Notes: a model not told the origin generated them from the letters alone. A stretch of 64,000 nucleotides of DNA from Karalla daura (GCA_029224185.1 CM055191.1:21380172-21444171), one strand, 5' to 3'; positions 37,550-50,880 are shown, counted from the stretch's first letter. Translations and numbers: made by a program.

Positions 37550-37630
37550 CTTCATAAATCATGCCAGAGCGGAGGTCCCCCTCCATTTCCCAGTTGTCAA
37601 AGCAGATCTGCAAATCGGTGACTTGTGTAG
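37550..37630 (-). CDS. Candidate 27-codon exon, identity unknown
   Basis: On the minus strand an acceptor cagttttacag|CT and a donor GAAG|gtatat enclose 81 bp open in one frame, phase 1 to phase 1. It reads TQVTDLQICFDNW then EMEGDLRSGMIYE. Length is a multiple of three, so skipping it would keep frame. No domain was recognised and no partner exon was found. The opposite strand is also open here. The region also looks like a conserved non-coding element, so the exon call could be chance. Confidence 0.3.
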
Positions 37631-40550
37631 CTGTAAAACTGGAGCCATTAGCTGGCCATGTATGTATATCGGAGTGGAGAACGGTTGACGCGCTGGAAAT
37701 GCGCGCCCGTTCCAAATGAACTCTCAGCTCTGTACCATGCGCGCTCTGTGAATTGCCCTCTTGCAAATTCCTCTCGATGCTCAGAATAGCAGACCCGCTC
37801 AAACGAGGCTCGTACTGTGGCTTGTCCGCAAGGTCCCTCTTTGGATTTGCACCGCTTTTTGACCGTCCCGATGCCCTGCCAAAACATGTGCCCTATGGCC
37901 ATGTGTATTTCCTGATGCTCTACGCATCTGCTCCACGTCCAGGCAACATCCCACTCCTGAAGATGATTCAAATCAAATGCGGTCGCCTCCGCTGACCCGT
38001 GAGCTACGGGCCCTCGGCAGTCTGATTGCAGCCCGTGATGTGTTTACAGTCTCGCTGCGCTGATTAAGTGCCGGGAAGGCTGTTCTCCACCAGCCACAGC
38101 TAAATTAAAATGGGGAGGTGAGTTGGAGCCTGTCATCACCCGCTTTAGCACTCCAACAGGAGCAGCGGCTGCTAAATCAGCAGCAACCGCTTCTGCTCGC
38201 CTGTTATGATTACAGTAAATTAGCGCTACTATTTTGAAGAAAGCTGAAACGGTAGAAATGCCCAGGATTTCCCCATGAACGGTGCAAGGTCTCGATAACG
38301 ATCTGGTAGGATGCTGAAATTGTTTACATTCTTAGACGCAGATTGCCCAGTTATTGCTGGGCAATCAAACCCACATGAGGCTGGCCTGTCCAGCACATTG
38401 GTACTGCATTGGTACTGCAAAGGTTACAAGTTGCTCCTACTCCTGGCCCAAAAGGTGCTAATCTGCACCATCATCGTATTAGCTTAGTCTGAACCTCTAG
38501 CCTACTCTCTAGTCTTGATTACGTTGTGGCTTAAGCATAACATATACACACATGCATGTTGTAATCATACATGTTTGTCGCTAGTATAAACACACTGATT
38601 GGAAAAAATGAAGTAAAATGTCAGAGACAAAGCTTCAACCATGGAGTCTATAGGCATCTGTAACCTAAGAAGCTTGCTAGCCATGCTTGCTAAAATCTGC
38701 AAAAGTGAATACTGTATGTACATATGTATGAATGCCAAATGACATACCTAAAGAAGACTTGTAATTATTAATTCAGATCGTAAAATGTCCCAGTTTTGTT
38801 CATGATTAAAAAATCGAAGGCTCTGCCTTTTTCGATTCATTCTACATACTTATTTTGTATGCATTTTTGATTGAAAGATTTTAGAAATATAATTCAACAA
38901 TGCCCCCACTGCATCAGAATTCCTCAAGCCTTCCTGATTGAGAAAGTTGTTCCAGAGACCCGAGAATGCCCGCATCATATATTCATTTTCACTCTTCTTG
39001 GCCTGTGAAATTGAGACATCCATATTTGATGGCCTGCCTGTGTTTCTGCCATCATCCGCTCTCCTGCAGACCTGTCCCGGCCGCCCCGCCACGCAAATCA
39101 TCCGTTTCCCATACGCCCCCCCCCCCGCGAGGGCCTTGACAGCCGCCCTCCGTGGATGTCACCATGTCGCACGGATCCCATTTAAAGAACACGTACAGTA
39201 GAGCAACGCCTGGCAGCCTCCCGGCCGTTGGCCTGGGAATTGAACTGTCTCTGTGGCAGAGTGGCTTGACGAATCTTTCGGCCCCGATGGCCCGCAGTGC
39301 ACGCCCTCTGGGGGGGGGGGGGGGTCCGAGCGGGCTGTCGGCTGATGTCACTAATCGGCCGCCCAAACCGGAGCCCATGTCGAGGAACAGAAAGTGACTT
39401 TGCATTCCGTCACTTCGCTCCCTGGCATCGTTTTGTTTTCAGTCCTCGCCCTCGGTTCGAAAAAAAAGACCTGAGCTGAGTCTCCTCGCCGTTTTAATTA
39501 TCCGCGCCCCTCGTTTGTTGTGAGCGTGCGGGCCGTTTTGTCATCGTTGCTCACCGGGACGCTCCCGTTCTTGACTGCGCGATGAGGATGTGGAACGGGG
39601 TGGTGGAATTAGACTGAGGGAAGGGGAACTGACGCTGTTTGACCTGAAAGATCGGAACACCAGTGTGTAATTCCACCTGCGTGTGAATGCTTCGTCCCGT
39701 ATAGGCCATAAAACACTCCTAAATGCCTCCAATCTCCTGGTTTCAAGTGTTCCCCGAGACGGCCTCAGTGACTTGATCCTCTCAGCCCCCCATTGGTGGC
39801 CAGTGGTGACCAGCGAGTCATGTTCCAGTGCATCCCGCGGGTGTAAGTTTGCCAGGACTGGCCCGAGACCAGTCCGGTGAGAGGCCGCCCAAATTCCAGA
39901 TTTGCTCCGAGATGCCGATGCGCCAGTGGCGGCCACCGATTGGGAGGGCGGTTGATGATCTTAAGAAACGGAACAACGACCCCTCGCCCACCGTGGCTCT
40001 CTAACCACGAGCCACGGAGACAAAGGAAGGCAGGCGAGCGTGGATGAAACTTGCACGAGCTGCTGCTGGCCGACATGCAGGAGCGTCAGCCCTTGACATG
40101 AGCATATGTGTTTGATCACTGTGAGACGCGAGGCATCACTGCCCCAAACCGCCTGCCACTGCTGCTTCTCGACGGGCGGGATTCGTAAAAAAAGCGCGCT
40201 TCGCAGTTTGGAACGTGTTTTTTCTGCCCACAAAATCGAACTGACGCGCGGCGAAAGCTGACATGTCTACCGTAAAGCAGCTGCTCCCAGGTTCGGCCGT
40301 CATGCGTCCACGGCCGCCTCGTGATCATCCCACACGCAGTCGCCGACAGCGGCTCTAATGAGGCCTGATAAATGGTGCGTTCGGCGACCCTAGAGGGGGG
40401 GCGCGGGGAGAGGGCGCCGCGGGCGGCGCGGTCAAACCGACCGCTGCTGTGAGAGGACGGTGCTGCCTTAGAGTCGACGCGTTGTGTAACAGCCGTAAAC
40501 GACCTCGACTGTTGTCCTTGGTGGAGGCAATTCAGACAGCGCAGAGCCCA

Positions 40551-40580
40551 CTGTGTGTGTGTGTGTGTGTGTTGTGTGCG
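40551..40580. repeat. (GT)n microsatellite
   Basis: About 12 GT units. Confidence 0.9.
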
Positions 40581-42692
40581 CTTTTGAAGCCCAGCCACGT
40601 CGTCTCGACATGCTGAAGCCGTTGGCAAAATGAGAAGTCCGCATTCGTCTCGCAGAGAAGCAAGGCGGTCGGAGATCGTCGGCGTCGGAGGTGTAGCGGC
40701 CCACCGTCCGAGGGCGTGACATGGAGCGGGAACACTTCGCAGTGCTTTCTGCGGGGGGGGGGGTCCTTCCACGGGTCGCCCCGCGTTGCCCCTCGGCTGT
40801 ACGAGAAGAGACAGGAGGGCATAGTTTGCGCTGGAGAACCTGCTCCAAGTCCAAGACGCCTCCTCCTTTCCGCCACGCGCCGCAGCCGTCGACCTGGTCT
40901 GAGCCCATTCATTTGACGCGGACGGCCGTAAGACCGAGCTCGCGTGACAGTGCCGTCTCTCTAATCGGCGCGCGGGAAGGGGGAGTCGAGGCGGCGCCTC
41001 CGCGCTCGAACCGAGGTGAGGCGCCATGGTCGATGCTCGGGGGGGAGAGGGGGGAGAGATGACGCCCCCCCGCCCGCCGAAGCCTTCACTTCAAGCGCGT
41101 CACTGGAACGAAGAGTCGCACAACAGGCGGCCCGCTGCGTCGACGTGCTCCGTGCATACCTCGGACGGGGCTACGGCCGCGGGACAGACAGTCGTCCACC
41201 TCACCGGCCCGCCCCGGGGTCGTCCCGGGTTCAGTGTCGCAGCGGGGGCGGGTAGCGATGGCGCCCGGGACCCGGGAGAGCCCCGACCCGTACCTGTCAG
41301 CCTGTCGGGGCGAGATCCGGTCAAAGCCAGCCCGCCGCGGCGCTGGGCTCGCGTTGGCTCTTTAGCGGAGGAGGGAGACGAGGGAAAAGACCGGCTGGTG
41401 ATCAATGAAGACGGGCTGTTTTCTGTTCATGTACTGTACAGCGCGGCCATTTCCGCGCCTGCAGCCCGTTGCAGCGTACAGGGAGAGTTCGTTTCGCCAG
41501 TGCTCATTACCCATGCACTCAGATCGAGACGTTTCTATTGGTGAATAGTCTTGGAAATAAATCTGGTTAGCAGCTGTAAGAGACGGGCGGAAACAGGGTA
41601 GACGGGTGTCATGGGCATAAAGATGGATGGATGGGATGGACAGATTCGTATACACTGGGAAGACTGGGAAAACTACATGAACGTAGATGTTATTATGGAT
41701 ATATATACGTGCTTACTGCAAGTCAAGACAGTGGAGGTAGAGATGAAAGGGTGTCTAGGTCAATTGGACGCGATCACATAGGGAGAGGGCATGTGGAGCT
41801 AAAAACAGCTGACAAGTGGAAAAGCAGTGACACGAGTGAAGCCGAGGAGATGCGTCAGAAGCGATCCAGACACGCGGGCACACGCCGTGACGACGACCGG
41901 ACTCGCAGCGTGCAGTCGCCGTCGACACCGCTTCGTCGGGAGGCGGCGGAATCCCAGGCCGAGGTCCGTTCGGCGGGCCGGGGGCACCCCCGCTGCTCCG
42001 GCGCCGCGTCCCCGTGACGGACGGAGCGAGTGCGGCGCCCGTCGCCCGGCCCGCTCGTTCTCTCTCCCGACGCGTCATTTGACATTTGAGGCTCGCGCGC
42101 GGTCATCCCGGGTTGCGCAACACTCACCGCGGGGGGCCGAAAGCCCGAGGACGCGCGCGGCCACGCGATTATCACGAAAGGTCGTTCAGTGTGGCAGAAT
42201 ACGCCGCATCCGCCCTGTCGCGTGCATAACTCGGAGCTCGGAGGGGAAGAGGGGTGTGTGGGGGGTGGGGGGGTTGGGGGGGGTGTGGGGGGGGGTCGTC
42301 TTGTAGACTCTGTTGCCGGTCGGACACGGAGCGGACGTGCGAGTCAATTGAAATGAATGAAGCTGGCCCCGGTCTGAAGTGTTTATGTCAGAATCACTGG
42401 ATTCAAATGGGTGGAGGACACGGTAGGAAGCGGCCTCCCACGGTTCGCAGCCCTCAGCTTTCGCCCCATGCGGTCTCCACTGCGCCGAGGGTGGGCGGGG
42501 CCGCCCTTCCCCGGTCGAGGCTGGATGCGACGTGGACCCTGACCCCTGCCGGACGAGTGTCTGCCGACTGCGCGAGCGGAATGATCTCCCAGTGAGCGGG
42601 AGGATCGAACGCCAATCTGAGGTGCGTGTGTAATTGTGTAGGTCTCGGGATTGATTGCCCTGAGGCGTGAGTTTGAGGGAGTCCACCAACAA

Positions 42693-42720
42693 TGTGTGTG
42701 TGTGTGTGTGTGTGTGTGTG
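42693..42720. repeat. (GT)n microsatellite
   Basis: About 14 GT units. Confidence 0.93.
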
Positions 42721-43530
42721 ACGGGGAATAAGCGCAAATGAGACAGTTTTCCCTCCGCAGAGAAGCAAAGCGGTCTGTGGAAGAGACAAGACTCCTCGCC
42801 CCGGAGATCTCTAGGTCCGCATGCGACGGGCTCTCGGTGCTAAATGTCAGAACAGTTCAGTTTTTCCTTCACTGAGCTCGGGGACACATGCGGGATGCTC
42901 TGCTGTGTGTGCTCCGTGTGATGGGTAGCGCGCGCTCACCTACTGTGCGGTGGGAAACGTGCCAAACAGCCAAATGCTGCCAATAGGGAAATGATGCAAA
43001 ACCTAAAACAGAACAAATGTAATCGAGATATGAAAAACTCGCCATCAGGAAGATCAGAAGAAAGTCTGTAATACCGTTGGTATGTCTTTTCCCACAGGAC
43101 GGGTCCATCCCTCAGGTCCGGTCCCCCTGGAGGCCTGGAGGGTCACATCACAGTTTTGGGTTAATGTGCAGCATTTCTCTCTCGCGTTTGTCTTTTAGGT
43201 TTTGTGTGTTTTGGCGATTTAAAGCATTTTTCTCACAGTTACATTTGACTTGTATTACAATATTACTTACATTAGCCAGCTGTTTACTCCTAAAGACCGC
43301 AGGGTTGCATGGTCGCGATACAAGCATGGCGCTTTTGGCAGCAACCACTTCCACAAAGTTGTCGCTGCCAATCAGCCGCACAGTCTGAGCAAAGGTAGTG
43401 TCTAATAATGACGCACATACATCCGTCTGTTTTCAGATCTTATTTCTGTATTGTTGTTTCCCATGTAAGGGTAAAATAACAAATTCCTCAGTAACACCTT
43501 TTCCCCTACACTCAACAAGCTGCCATTCAC

Positions 43531-43755
43531 AGCTAGCTACTAGCTAGCTAGGGAGGGGGACTCCCCCCTCCCTAGCTAGCTAGTAGCTAGCTAGTAGCTA
43601 GCTAGTAGCTAGCTACTACTAGCTAGCTAGCTAGCTAGTAGCTAGCTACTAGCTAGCTAGTAGCTAGCTAGGGAGGGGGGAGGGGGACTCCCCCCTCCCT
43701 AGCTAGCTAGTAGCTAGCTAGTAGCTAGCTAGGGAGGGGGGAGGGGGACTCCCCC
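43531..43755. repeat. CTAG-type palindromic array
   Basis: AGCTAGCT and CTAGTAGCTAG units alternate with three GGGAGGGGG...ACTCCCC blocks. The first part (43531-43592) is a perfect hairpin: 29-bp arms with loop ACTC. The second and third blocks (about 43671-43700 and 43731-43755) carry an extra GGGGGGA and the third is cut off on its right by unrelated sequence. Confidence 0.95.
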
Positions 43756-46211
43756 GGCTGCGGTTGCCCCCGGGAATGGTCGCGTCTGCGCTCGTAACGC
43801 CGCGGAGCGTTAACCTGCGCTGCCACTGTGACGTAAGCCCGCTCTAAATATAAATCTGACGAGATTAATGCCCCGATTTGTACTTTTTTTGTCACCCGGC
43901 TTCGACCAATCACGAGCTCTTTCATCGTCCTTCCACTCGGGCGACGCCCATACCCGATCTGCTTGCTCAGATCTGAGCCGTTTCACTTCCCCCTCCCGGA
44001 GTCCCGGGGTCTGCACGTCTTCGTTCCCGCCCTCCTGCGGCTCCCTCCCTGGGGCCCCTGGCGGCCGGCGTGAAGGCGGCGGGCGGTGCGCTTTGGCCGT
44101 CCGCGCTTAACAGGCCCGCGGGCCGACCTCCCCGCGGCGCGCGGAGGCTTAGTGGCGCTCGGCCGCGTCGCTTCGTTCCAGAAATTAGGTTTTTAATTCG
44201 CCATGATTGTCGAGGGCCGCCGTGAGATGAAATTGCTGTTTTGCCGACGCGGTTTCGCAAACTGGGGCGCGAGGCTGGGAAAGAAAAAACGAGACCCTGT
44301 CAAACACCGTTCGAGCGCGAGCCTAACGTGATGCTGTGAATTCAGTAGTCCAAGGCCAGACCGGACCAGACCGGTGTCGGCGTCAAAATGTCGAATATGT
44401 TGACGTTTGCCATTCGAATTCACCTTTTCAGATTCTTTATCGCTATCTGTTTCACATTCTTGCCTGATGCCTTCGTAGTATCTTCATCTGTTTGGCTTAG
44501 CTTAGCATAAAACCTCTGCTCTGGCAAGTAACGCTCCATCCACAAACCCCGAGTGAAGCGGCCTTCTCTGAGCTAAACACAAGTTTTATGACGCGCATCT
44601 GCCAGAATTCCTTCAAACCTTTGGCCTCGGACGGTACCGCTTCTTCCCACCGCCTCCTGCGTCTTTGCTAAAACTCGGATAACCTGGATCCAACTTCGCA
44701 TTTAACAGAGGGCCGTAACGAACCTTTCATCTCTCGGCGGGAAAGCCAATGAGCGTGTCGTGACATCGACCACAGGCCTGGAAGATAAGAATGACGCCGA
44801 GACGCGCTCCTTAATTTGCCAAACGTGAAAGTCTACAGCGTCGGTCCACAATTGTGACTCACCGTGCGAGTCCTCAGCCGGCCAACCCTCTACCGCTGTC
44901 TCGCCAGAGGCGCCGTCGAGTCTCCATGGCAATGACAGATGGACGCGGAGCCGGCGGAAGCGTTAACTCTGCAGCTCTCGCCGCCGTCGTCTCTGAGCTG
45001 GGGACACCTCCATCGACATCTGTGACCCCCCCCCACCCTCCCCACCCCCACCCCCACCCACCCCGCGCTAAACGGTTCCTGTTCGGAAGCCTCGGCTCTC
45101 GAGTCTCCGCGCGCGGGAGTGTTGCGTGTGTTGCCCCTCTCTGCGGCTCTAATGCAACAGGACAGCGCGCTCAAGGCCGGCCCCCGTGCTCATAAACACT
45201 GTCACAATAGGGGAGCTGATCTCGGATCACCGGTCGGGTCACATCAACGTGCGTCGTTCGTCTGCGGATAAAGGGGACTCTCCAGACTCAGTCTTGCATG
45301 TGTCGCCGCAACGCAGAGCCGCTCGGTGCGTCACGTGCCACACTGCCAAACGTCAGGGTAAACTGATGCTTTCTGCCCTTTTTGTTCGCTCAGGAGGTGT
45401 ACGTATGTTTATTGAAGATGTTGTGACACATCAGTGAAAAACGCGGTCAATAGTCGGGGTGCTAATGGCTGAGTTCCGTTTAGCTAACTCTGTATTAGCA
45501 TCATAGCGTTAGCTTAGCCAGTCTCGATGTTGTTGGTTGCGTCTCTGCCTTTTCCTGCTGTTATTGGTTAACTCTCTAGTGTGAGATGGGATTTGGTCTG
45601 TTCCCAGTGAATGATTTTAGAACTTTTGTAGACTAGGGGCTCCTCGGTATTAAGAAAGCCAAGAGAGAAAGACATGGTAAACAAGGTCAGTAAAGAGGTA
45701 AAGAGGGCCAAACTGAAAGGAAGATCTTTTAGTATTTTTTTTAGCTATTTTTCTTTTCAGTTGATGTCGGTCATTTTTGATTGTATTCTAGTCCTCAGTC
45801 CTCCCATGTGTAAAAACAGTTTTGATTTACATCATTGTAAATGTGAAAAAGCATTGCTCGTCACATAAAGGTTACATTTCTAAATTGTGATTTTCGAAGT
45901 CTGATGATACCTGTAAAAAGAACCTTCACTGGTAAATTCTCAGTTGATGAAACTCTAATGTCTTAGGGGAAAAAAAACATCATATGAAATGGTAACAGTT
46001 CGTGTTGGTAAAGAAAAACGCTCCATCTAGAGATCATGCCTCTGCCATGTGCACGGTAATAATCAGTCCAGTGAAGCAAGGCTTCGTGTCGGAGCATAGA
46101 GGGCAGTAGAAGTATATCTGTTAAGCCTGCGTCCCCGGCACGATGATCATACGAGCAGCGACACTGGAAATTTGAGATCGGAGCGGAGCGGTAGTGGGAT
46201 TGTGGGTAAAG

Positions 46212-46213
<2 letters not shown>

Positions 46214-46255
<42 letters not shown>
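46214..46255. repeat. (GA)n microsatellite
   Basis: About 20 GA units. Confidence 0.95.
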
Positions 46256-46257
<2 letters not shown>

Positions 46258-46808
46258 CACATATTTGGGTCAGCTGTGGCCTGGAGGAGGGGAGCTGTCA
46301 CACAGGAGCAGGGCTGTTTAGCCGGGCTGCATCTATCTGCGAGGCGGCATGCATGCTGCCGTCAGGCGTGCACAATACTGGGGAGATAACGCGTGCGTGG
46401 CCTCCAGCCCGTCCCCGGTACTCTTCGCATCCCAGCCGCGGCACGTGGACACATTTTAAGCCACGTTGCTATCCGGAGTGCACATTTCAGCGTGTCCAAT
46501 TAACATTTTCTCTTCCTTTTTCCCCCCCCCCCCCTTCTCCTTTTCAACCAAATTAACATTCCCCGCTTCTCCCGCAGCGGCACGCGGAGAGCGGTCCCCG
46601 CTATGCCTTAGCGCGCCCCCACTGCTCGTTGACACGCAGGACTATTCTTTTAGTGAGTCACAACCTTGGCAAATGAAATGCGTTGTCAAGGCCTCTCTCA
46701 TCACCAAATCGCAGATGGAATCCAGATACTCTCGGCTTTTACTGATTATGTCTCCGCTGAGCTGCCATCACAATAGATAGGGTGCTAATGCATTGCAGGC
46801 AGGCGAGC

Positions 46809-46852
46809 GCGTGCACGCGCGCACACACACGCGCACACACACGCACACACAC
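46809..46852. repeat. CA/CG-rich microsatellite
   Basis: Alternating purine-pyrimidine tract of CA and CG steps, a Z-DNA-prone sequence. Confidence 0.9.
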
Positions 46853-47344
46853 TGATGGCCTGCAATCCCCGTGCCCAGTCGGTGCAAACAAGAGCAGAGA
46901 CGGAGTGACTCATCAGCAGATGGCTGAGTGAGGCACATCTCGGCCACCAGGAGCCCTTATGCTTTTACCACCTGGAACAGATTCAAGTGATGCGGCCCCG
47001 AAGGCCAGCCACCCGGGGCGCACAGCGAAGACCAGGCAAAACATGGCACACAGCACAGGGCCCTCTCCCCGTCCCCATCCAGGCTGCCTCCCCATCCGTC
47101 CTCCTCCTGTCTTTGTAGCTCTGGCAGGAGTTGCCTCCTGCTGTCTCCGTCCTGCCACCCCTGACAGCTCCGCCATCCCTCTCCTCTCCCTCCTGTCCAT
47201 CTCAGTGTTTTTCTCTGATCATCCCATCTACTGTACCACCCCCCTCCTCCCCCTCCCTCCCTCCTTCTCCTCCCCCTCCTCCCACCCCTGAGGTCTTGGC
47301 TCAGGCATCAGTAGCAGGCTGAAATCGGCTTGGCCAGCTCAAGC

Positions 47345-47359
47345 CTCTCTCTCTCTCTC

Positions 47360-47412
<53 letters not shown>

Positions 47413-47462
47413 CTCTCCCTCCCTCCCTCTCTCTCTCTCTCTCTCTCTCCCTCTCTCCTCCC
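47345..47462. repeat. (CT)n tract
   Basis: Imperfect CT repeat of about 118 bp with CCCT interruptions. Confidence 0.95.
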
Positions 47463-48817
47463 CCTTCTCCTCCTTCCTTGTCCCTGCGTTCCTGCTTGTC
47501 TGGGTTATATTGGGTAAATAAATTAGCACAGTGCCCCACTCTCCTAATGAGGACAAGGTCACATGACAGGCCTTTTCCTATGCTTAAGTTAAGCAGTTTG
47601 AGGGATCGATTCCATTATCTCCTCTGCACAAGAGTCAATGGAACCCATTCTGCAACCTGCAGGGTATGTACCAACTCTTTTCATCGGGATACTCATGTTT
47701 TTTTTTTTGTTTATTTGGGTTTTTTTTCCACCCAAAAGCAATTTCTCCTACTAATGGTTTCTAAAAAAGCAGCTTTATCTTAAATTGAGGTTTGTTTTGA
47801 AGGAACAGAAAGCATAATGAGAGAAAGCTACAAGAACTCTTTAATCACAAATTTTGCTATGCAAATAGAGAGTGCTGTTGAAGGCAAAGGTTGGGGGTGG
47901 GGGTGGGTCTGTTTGTTGTATTGGGGCTCTTTAACAAGTAAATCAAAGTGGAACTAATGGCCAGGTTTTTTCTGGTAAGGGCTTCTCCTAAAGCGTGTGA
48001 GCTTTGAACAGTTTAATAGGAAATGTACTGCGGAGAATACTTTATTTTCTCCAAATTCGCTGTCTTCAAACATGGCTAAGACCCCTTCTAGTAGCTGGTT
48101 CGGGAACCACTTTCAATCAGTTCTGTTAGGGGATTGGAGGGGGAGGAAAAAAAGGGTTTTATTTCTAAATGAAAAGACATGGTCGGCAACACCGGCATTT
48201 CCTCCCAGGAGGGCAGAATGGAGAGATTTGGAAGGCTTAGCGGGATTGTGGAGGAAACAATTGGTTTGTCAGCGACGGGTTTGAAGGCATTGATCAAGAG
48301 GCGGGTTGTTTTTCCGCCGTGGCTGGAGTGTCTTAATAGGCCTCCTGAAAATACCCCTCTGCTTTTTGACACCAGATGGTACAGTCGTCATTAGGCCGCA
48401 GCGACGAGTCGCCCGGAGGGGGCCCGGGCTGCCTGTCGCTCTGCACCCGAGCTTTTCGCACATGCACTGCCCATCAGCACGTTCCCCCTCCCTCCTATTG
48501 TGCAACCACACAATCCATAATCAGCCAACTGTCTGGCTGCGGAGCGCCGCATTGTCGGTGGGGCTTTTTTCGTGAGCCGAGGCCCTTCGAGGACCGGCGT
48601 TTGTTACGGAAACGTACCGGTTTCACCCGACGAAAGGCCGCAGAGTTTAGCCGGGACCAAAATCCACGGCACGGCGCCTCGCGAGAGTCAAACGGGCATT
48701 AATAATCGAGGCCACGTGCCTAAAAACAAGACCCCTGCGCACCACCGGCACACCTGCCCTCCACGAGGTCAGAGATCTGAAGGGGGGGGGGGGTCGCAAA
48801 GGCTTTTTTGTGATCCC

Positions 48818-48847
48818 GATCCTGGGCAGTCAGATCCTGGGCAGTCG
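48818..48847. repeat. Tandem 15-bp duplication
   Basis: GATCCTGGGCAGTCA is followed at once by a copy differing only in its last base, 24 bp after a G run. Confidence 0.9.
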
Positions 48848-50460
48848 GAGGGACAATAGAAGGTGGAGCGCTCGCCATTGCCATTGTCGCGTTGAGGCTG
48901 CAGTTAAAATATGCTGAGCCCCGTCACCTGCACACCCGTAACGCAGTGTGAATCCGCACCTCTCCTGGGGTAAATGGTCCAACCTGATTAATCCTATTTA
49001 TCGCCGCCTTATTGGATCTAGGTTTTAATGTTTCGGTCGGGACCCGATGCCCCCGATTGGGCGCCAATAGGCCTATGTCAACACGTATACGCGGATATCT
49101 GAGTTGACACACACACACACCTTGCGGAGCGAGTGAAGTGAGCCCCCCGGGGCACGTTTCTGATCTTCAACAGTGTACCTTTTAATCCACTTTGATCGGG
49201 GAAAAAAAAGTGGATTTGTTGGCTTTGCTGCCTCGGCAGGAACCAGGTGGCCCAGATAGCCTGTCTGATGAAAGCAGATATGCGTGCGTCTTCGAAATGC
49301 ATACAGTGATTTGCTAATGCCGAGCGAAATGGAGCTCTGCCCCTGTGCTTTTGCTCTCAGCTGTCTTGCCGTGTAGACAGCTATAGGCCTTACACCCGCA
49401 TCCACACTGCACTTGTATCGATGTTAGCAACGCGGAAGGAGCATGATCTGACAGGTTGGACTTCAGTTGCACGGCCGCAGGTCACGCACGTGTCGGATTC
49501 AGCCTCAGAGGGAGGATGCGCGGCGTGCGCGCAACTGGCGAACCGAGTCTCCATCACGTTCAAAGTGAAACCTGCAGACTCCCGGAGGAGCTGTCCGCAC
49601 AACTCCAGGCCGAGCCACGCGGCACGCGGGGGGAACCCACTCCCCCCATGTCACCGACGGGTAGCGCTCCGGCGGCCCCGGGGAGGGTAGGCACTCGAGG
49701 TGAAAACAGAGCAAGCGAACGCGTCTCTCCACTCCTCACCTCTCATCTTTTTCCAAACATCAGTCCGAAACACCCTCCAAAAGCGCCACAGTTCGGCAGC
49801 AGCGTATTTTGTATGTCGATATAAATGAATTGGGACAGAATTGTGTGTTGCCCCCCCCCCCTTACGTAAGCTTTGAGAAGCCTGACCTGTTGAACTCTAG
49901 TTTTTGAGTTTCCACCGTAAGACTAATGGGCGATCTGTCGTAACTGCGTAATACGAATATGTCCAGGACGTTAGTAATTGCACTGTTCCGACGTAAATAG
50001 CGGATACATTGCGGATTTGTGTTCTTTTCATTCAGTTTTTGGTTTTAGTTTTTAGCGGACCGGCACTATTTGAAGCGGCGGATGTGCCAGGCGCATGCAG
50101 ACCAGTACATGTGAGGGTAACGGCATGTGTTCGATCACTGGTGTGACACTTTGCAAGTCCGGCCACCAAAGCAGGTGCCATACCAGATACATTCACAGAT
50201 CTGGGGTCCATGGACCCTCTAACTATATGCATCAGCTTCAAAAAATCCAATAAAACTTGTCTTAGCAGAATATGTTGAAAAAAAAAGAATAATAATAATC
50301 AGCAGGGAACTGGAAGTTCCAGGTCTCTCATTCAATGGCAGCTCCATCTCATTACACCAGCCCATGTCTTCAGTTTCCTGTTTCCCTCGTCTTAATCCAC
50401 GTTCTGTTCTTTCGTCTTGCTTTCGTGGGCGATTTTATTTCCCCTCTTTCTCGAGATGCG

Positions 50461-50553
50461 GCGCAAACAGTATGGGAGCCTCCCTCCCTGATCAGCGCAA
50501 ACAGTATGGGAGCCTCCTGTTACCTGCTACTGTAAATCGTGCGCAGTAGCAGG
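50461..50553. repeat. Direct duplication next to a hairpin
   Basis: The 23-bp text starting GCGCAAACAGTATGGGAGCC occurs at 50461-50483 and 50495-50517. Just right of it, CCTGCTACTG (50523-50532) and CAGTAGCAGG (50544-50553) form a perfect 10-bp stem. Confidence 0.9.
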
Positions 50554-50880
50554 AGGTCCGTTTACCCGCGTCTTCTGGACGGAGCCCGACGGCGGCGACG
50601 GCGGCGGTGTGAGCGTCCCCTCGGGCGGGGGCGCCGCCGCGGGGCGGGGTAAACAAAGCGGATGCGAGCCAGGCGCCGGGTAAACTCATTAGCGACCTGC
50701 CACTGCGCGGCCCTCACGTCCGCGCTCCCGTTTTCAGAGGGCACCGAAGCAGAGAAACACGCCGAGGAGCTGCATCTGTCCACATGTCGATACGGCCTCG
50801 TTCACCGTGTTGGAGGGCCACTCTGTGATGTGTGTGCGTGTGTGCTGTTTCTGAGGAGGTCTAAACTTGGCTGACCTGTG

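Larger units (their letters stand above)
37631..43530. other. Unique then CpG-rich DNA, no gene seen
   Basis: 37640-39050 is complex, AT-moderate unique sequence. 39100-42560 is strongly CpG-rich with G runs at 39311-39323 and 40754-40763. 43000-43500 is AT-richer. A direct 11-bp duplication (CATTGGTACTG) lies at about 38396-38417. Long frames at 40116-41027 and 41026-41544 lack domain features. Confidence 0.4.
43756..47344. other. CpG-rich and unique DNA, no gene seen
   Basis: 43800-44300 and 44880-45180 are CpG-rich. 45440-46200 is AT-rich unique sequence. A strong acceptor-like run (pyrimidines then cttctcccgcag) ends at about 46578, but the frame after it has no donor or recognisable domain. 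46620-46800 is complex unique sequence. Confidence 0.4.

Noticed and set aside
40116..41027. 303-codon minus-strand frame
   Set aside because: CpG-rich DNA with few stops; composition is Arg/Pro/Ser and it contains a translated GT microsatellite; no domain pattern.
43531..43755. CRISPR array or phage-type att site
   Set aside because: The context is vertebrate, the repeats have no unique spacers and the units are simple CTAG permutations.
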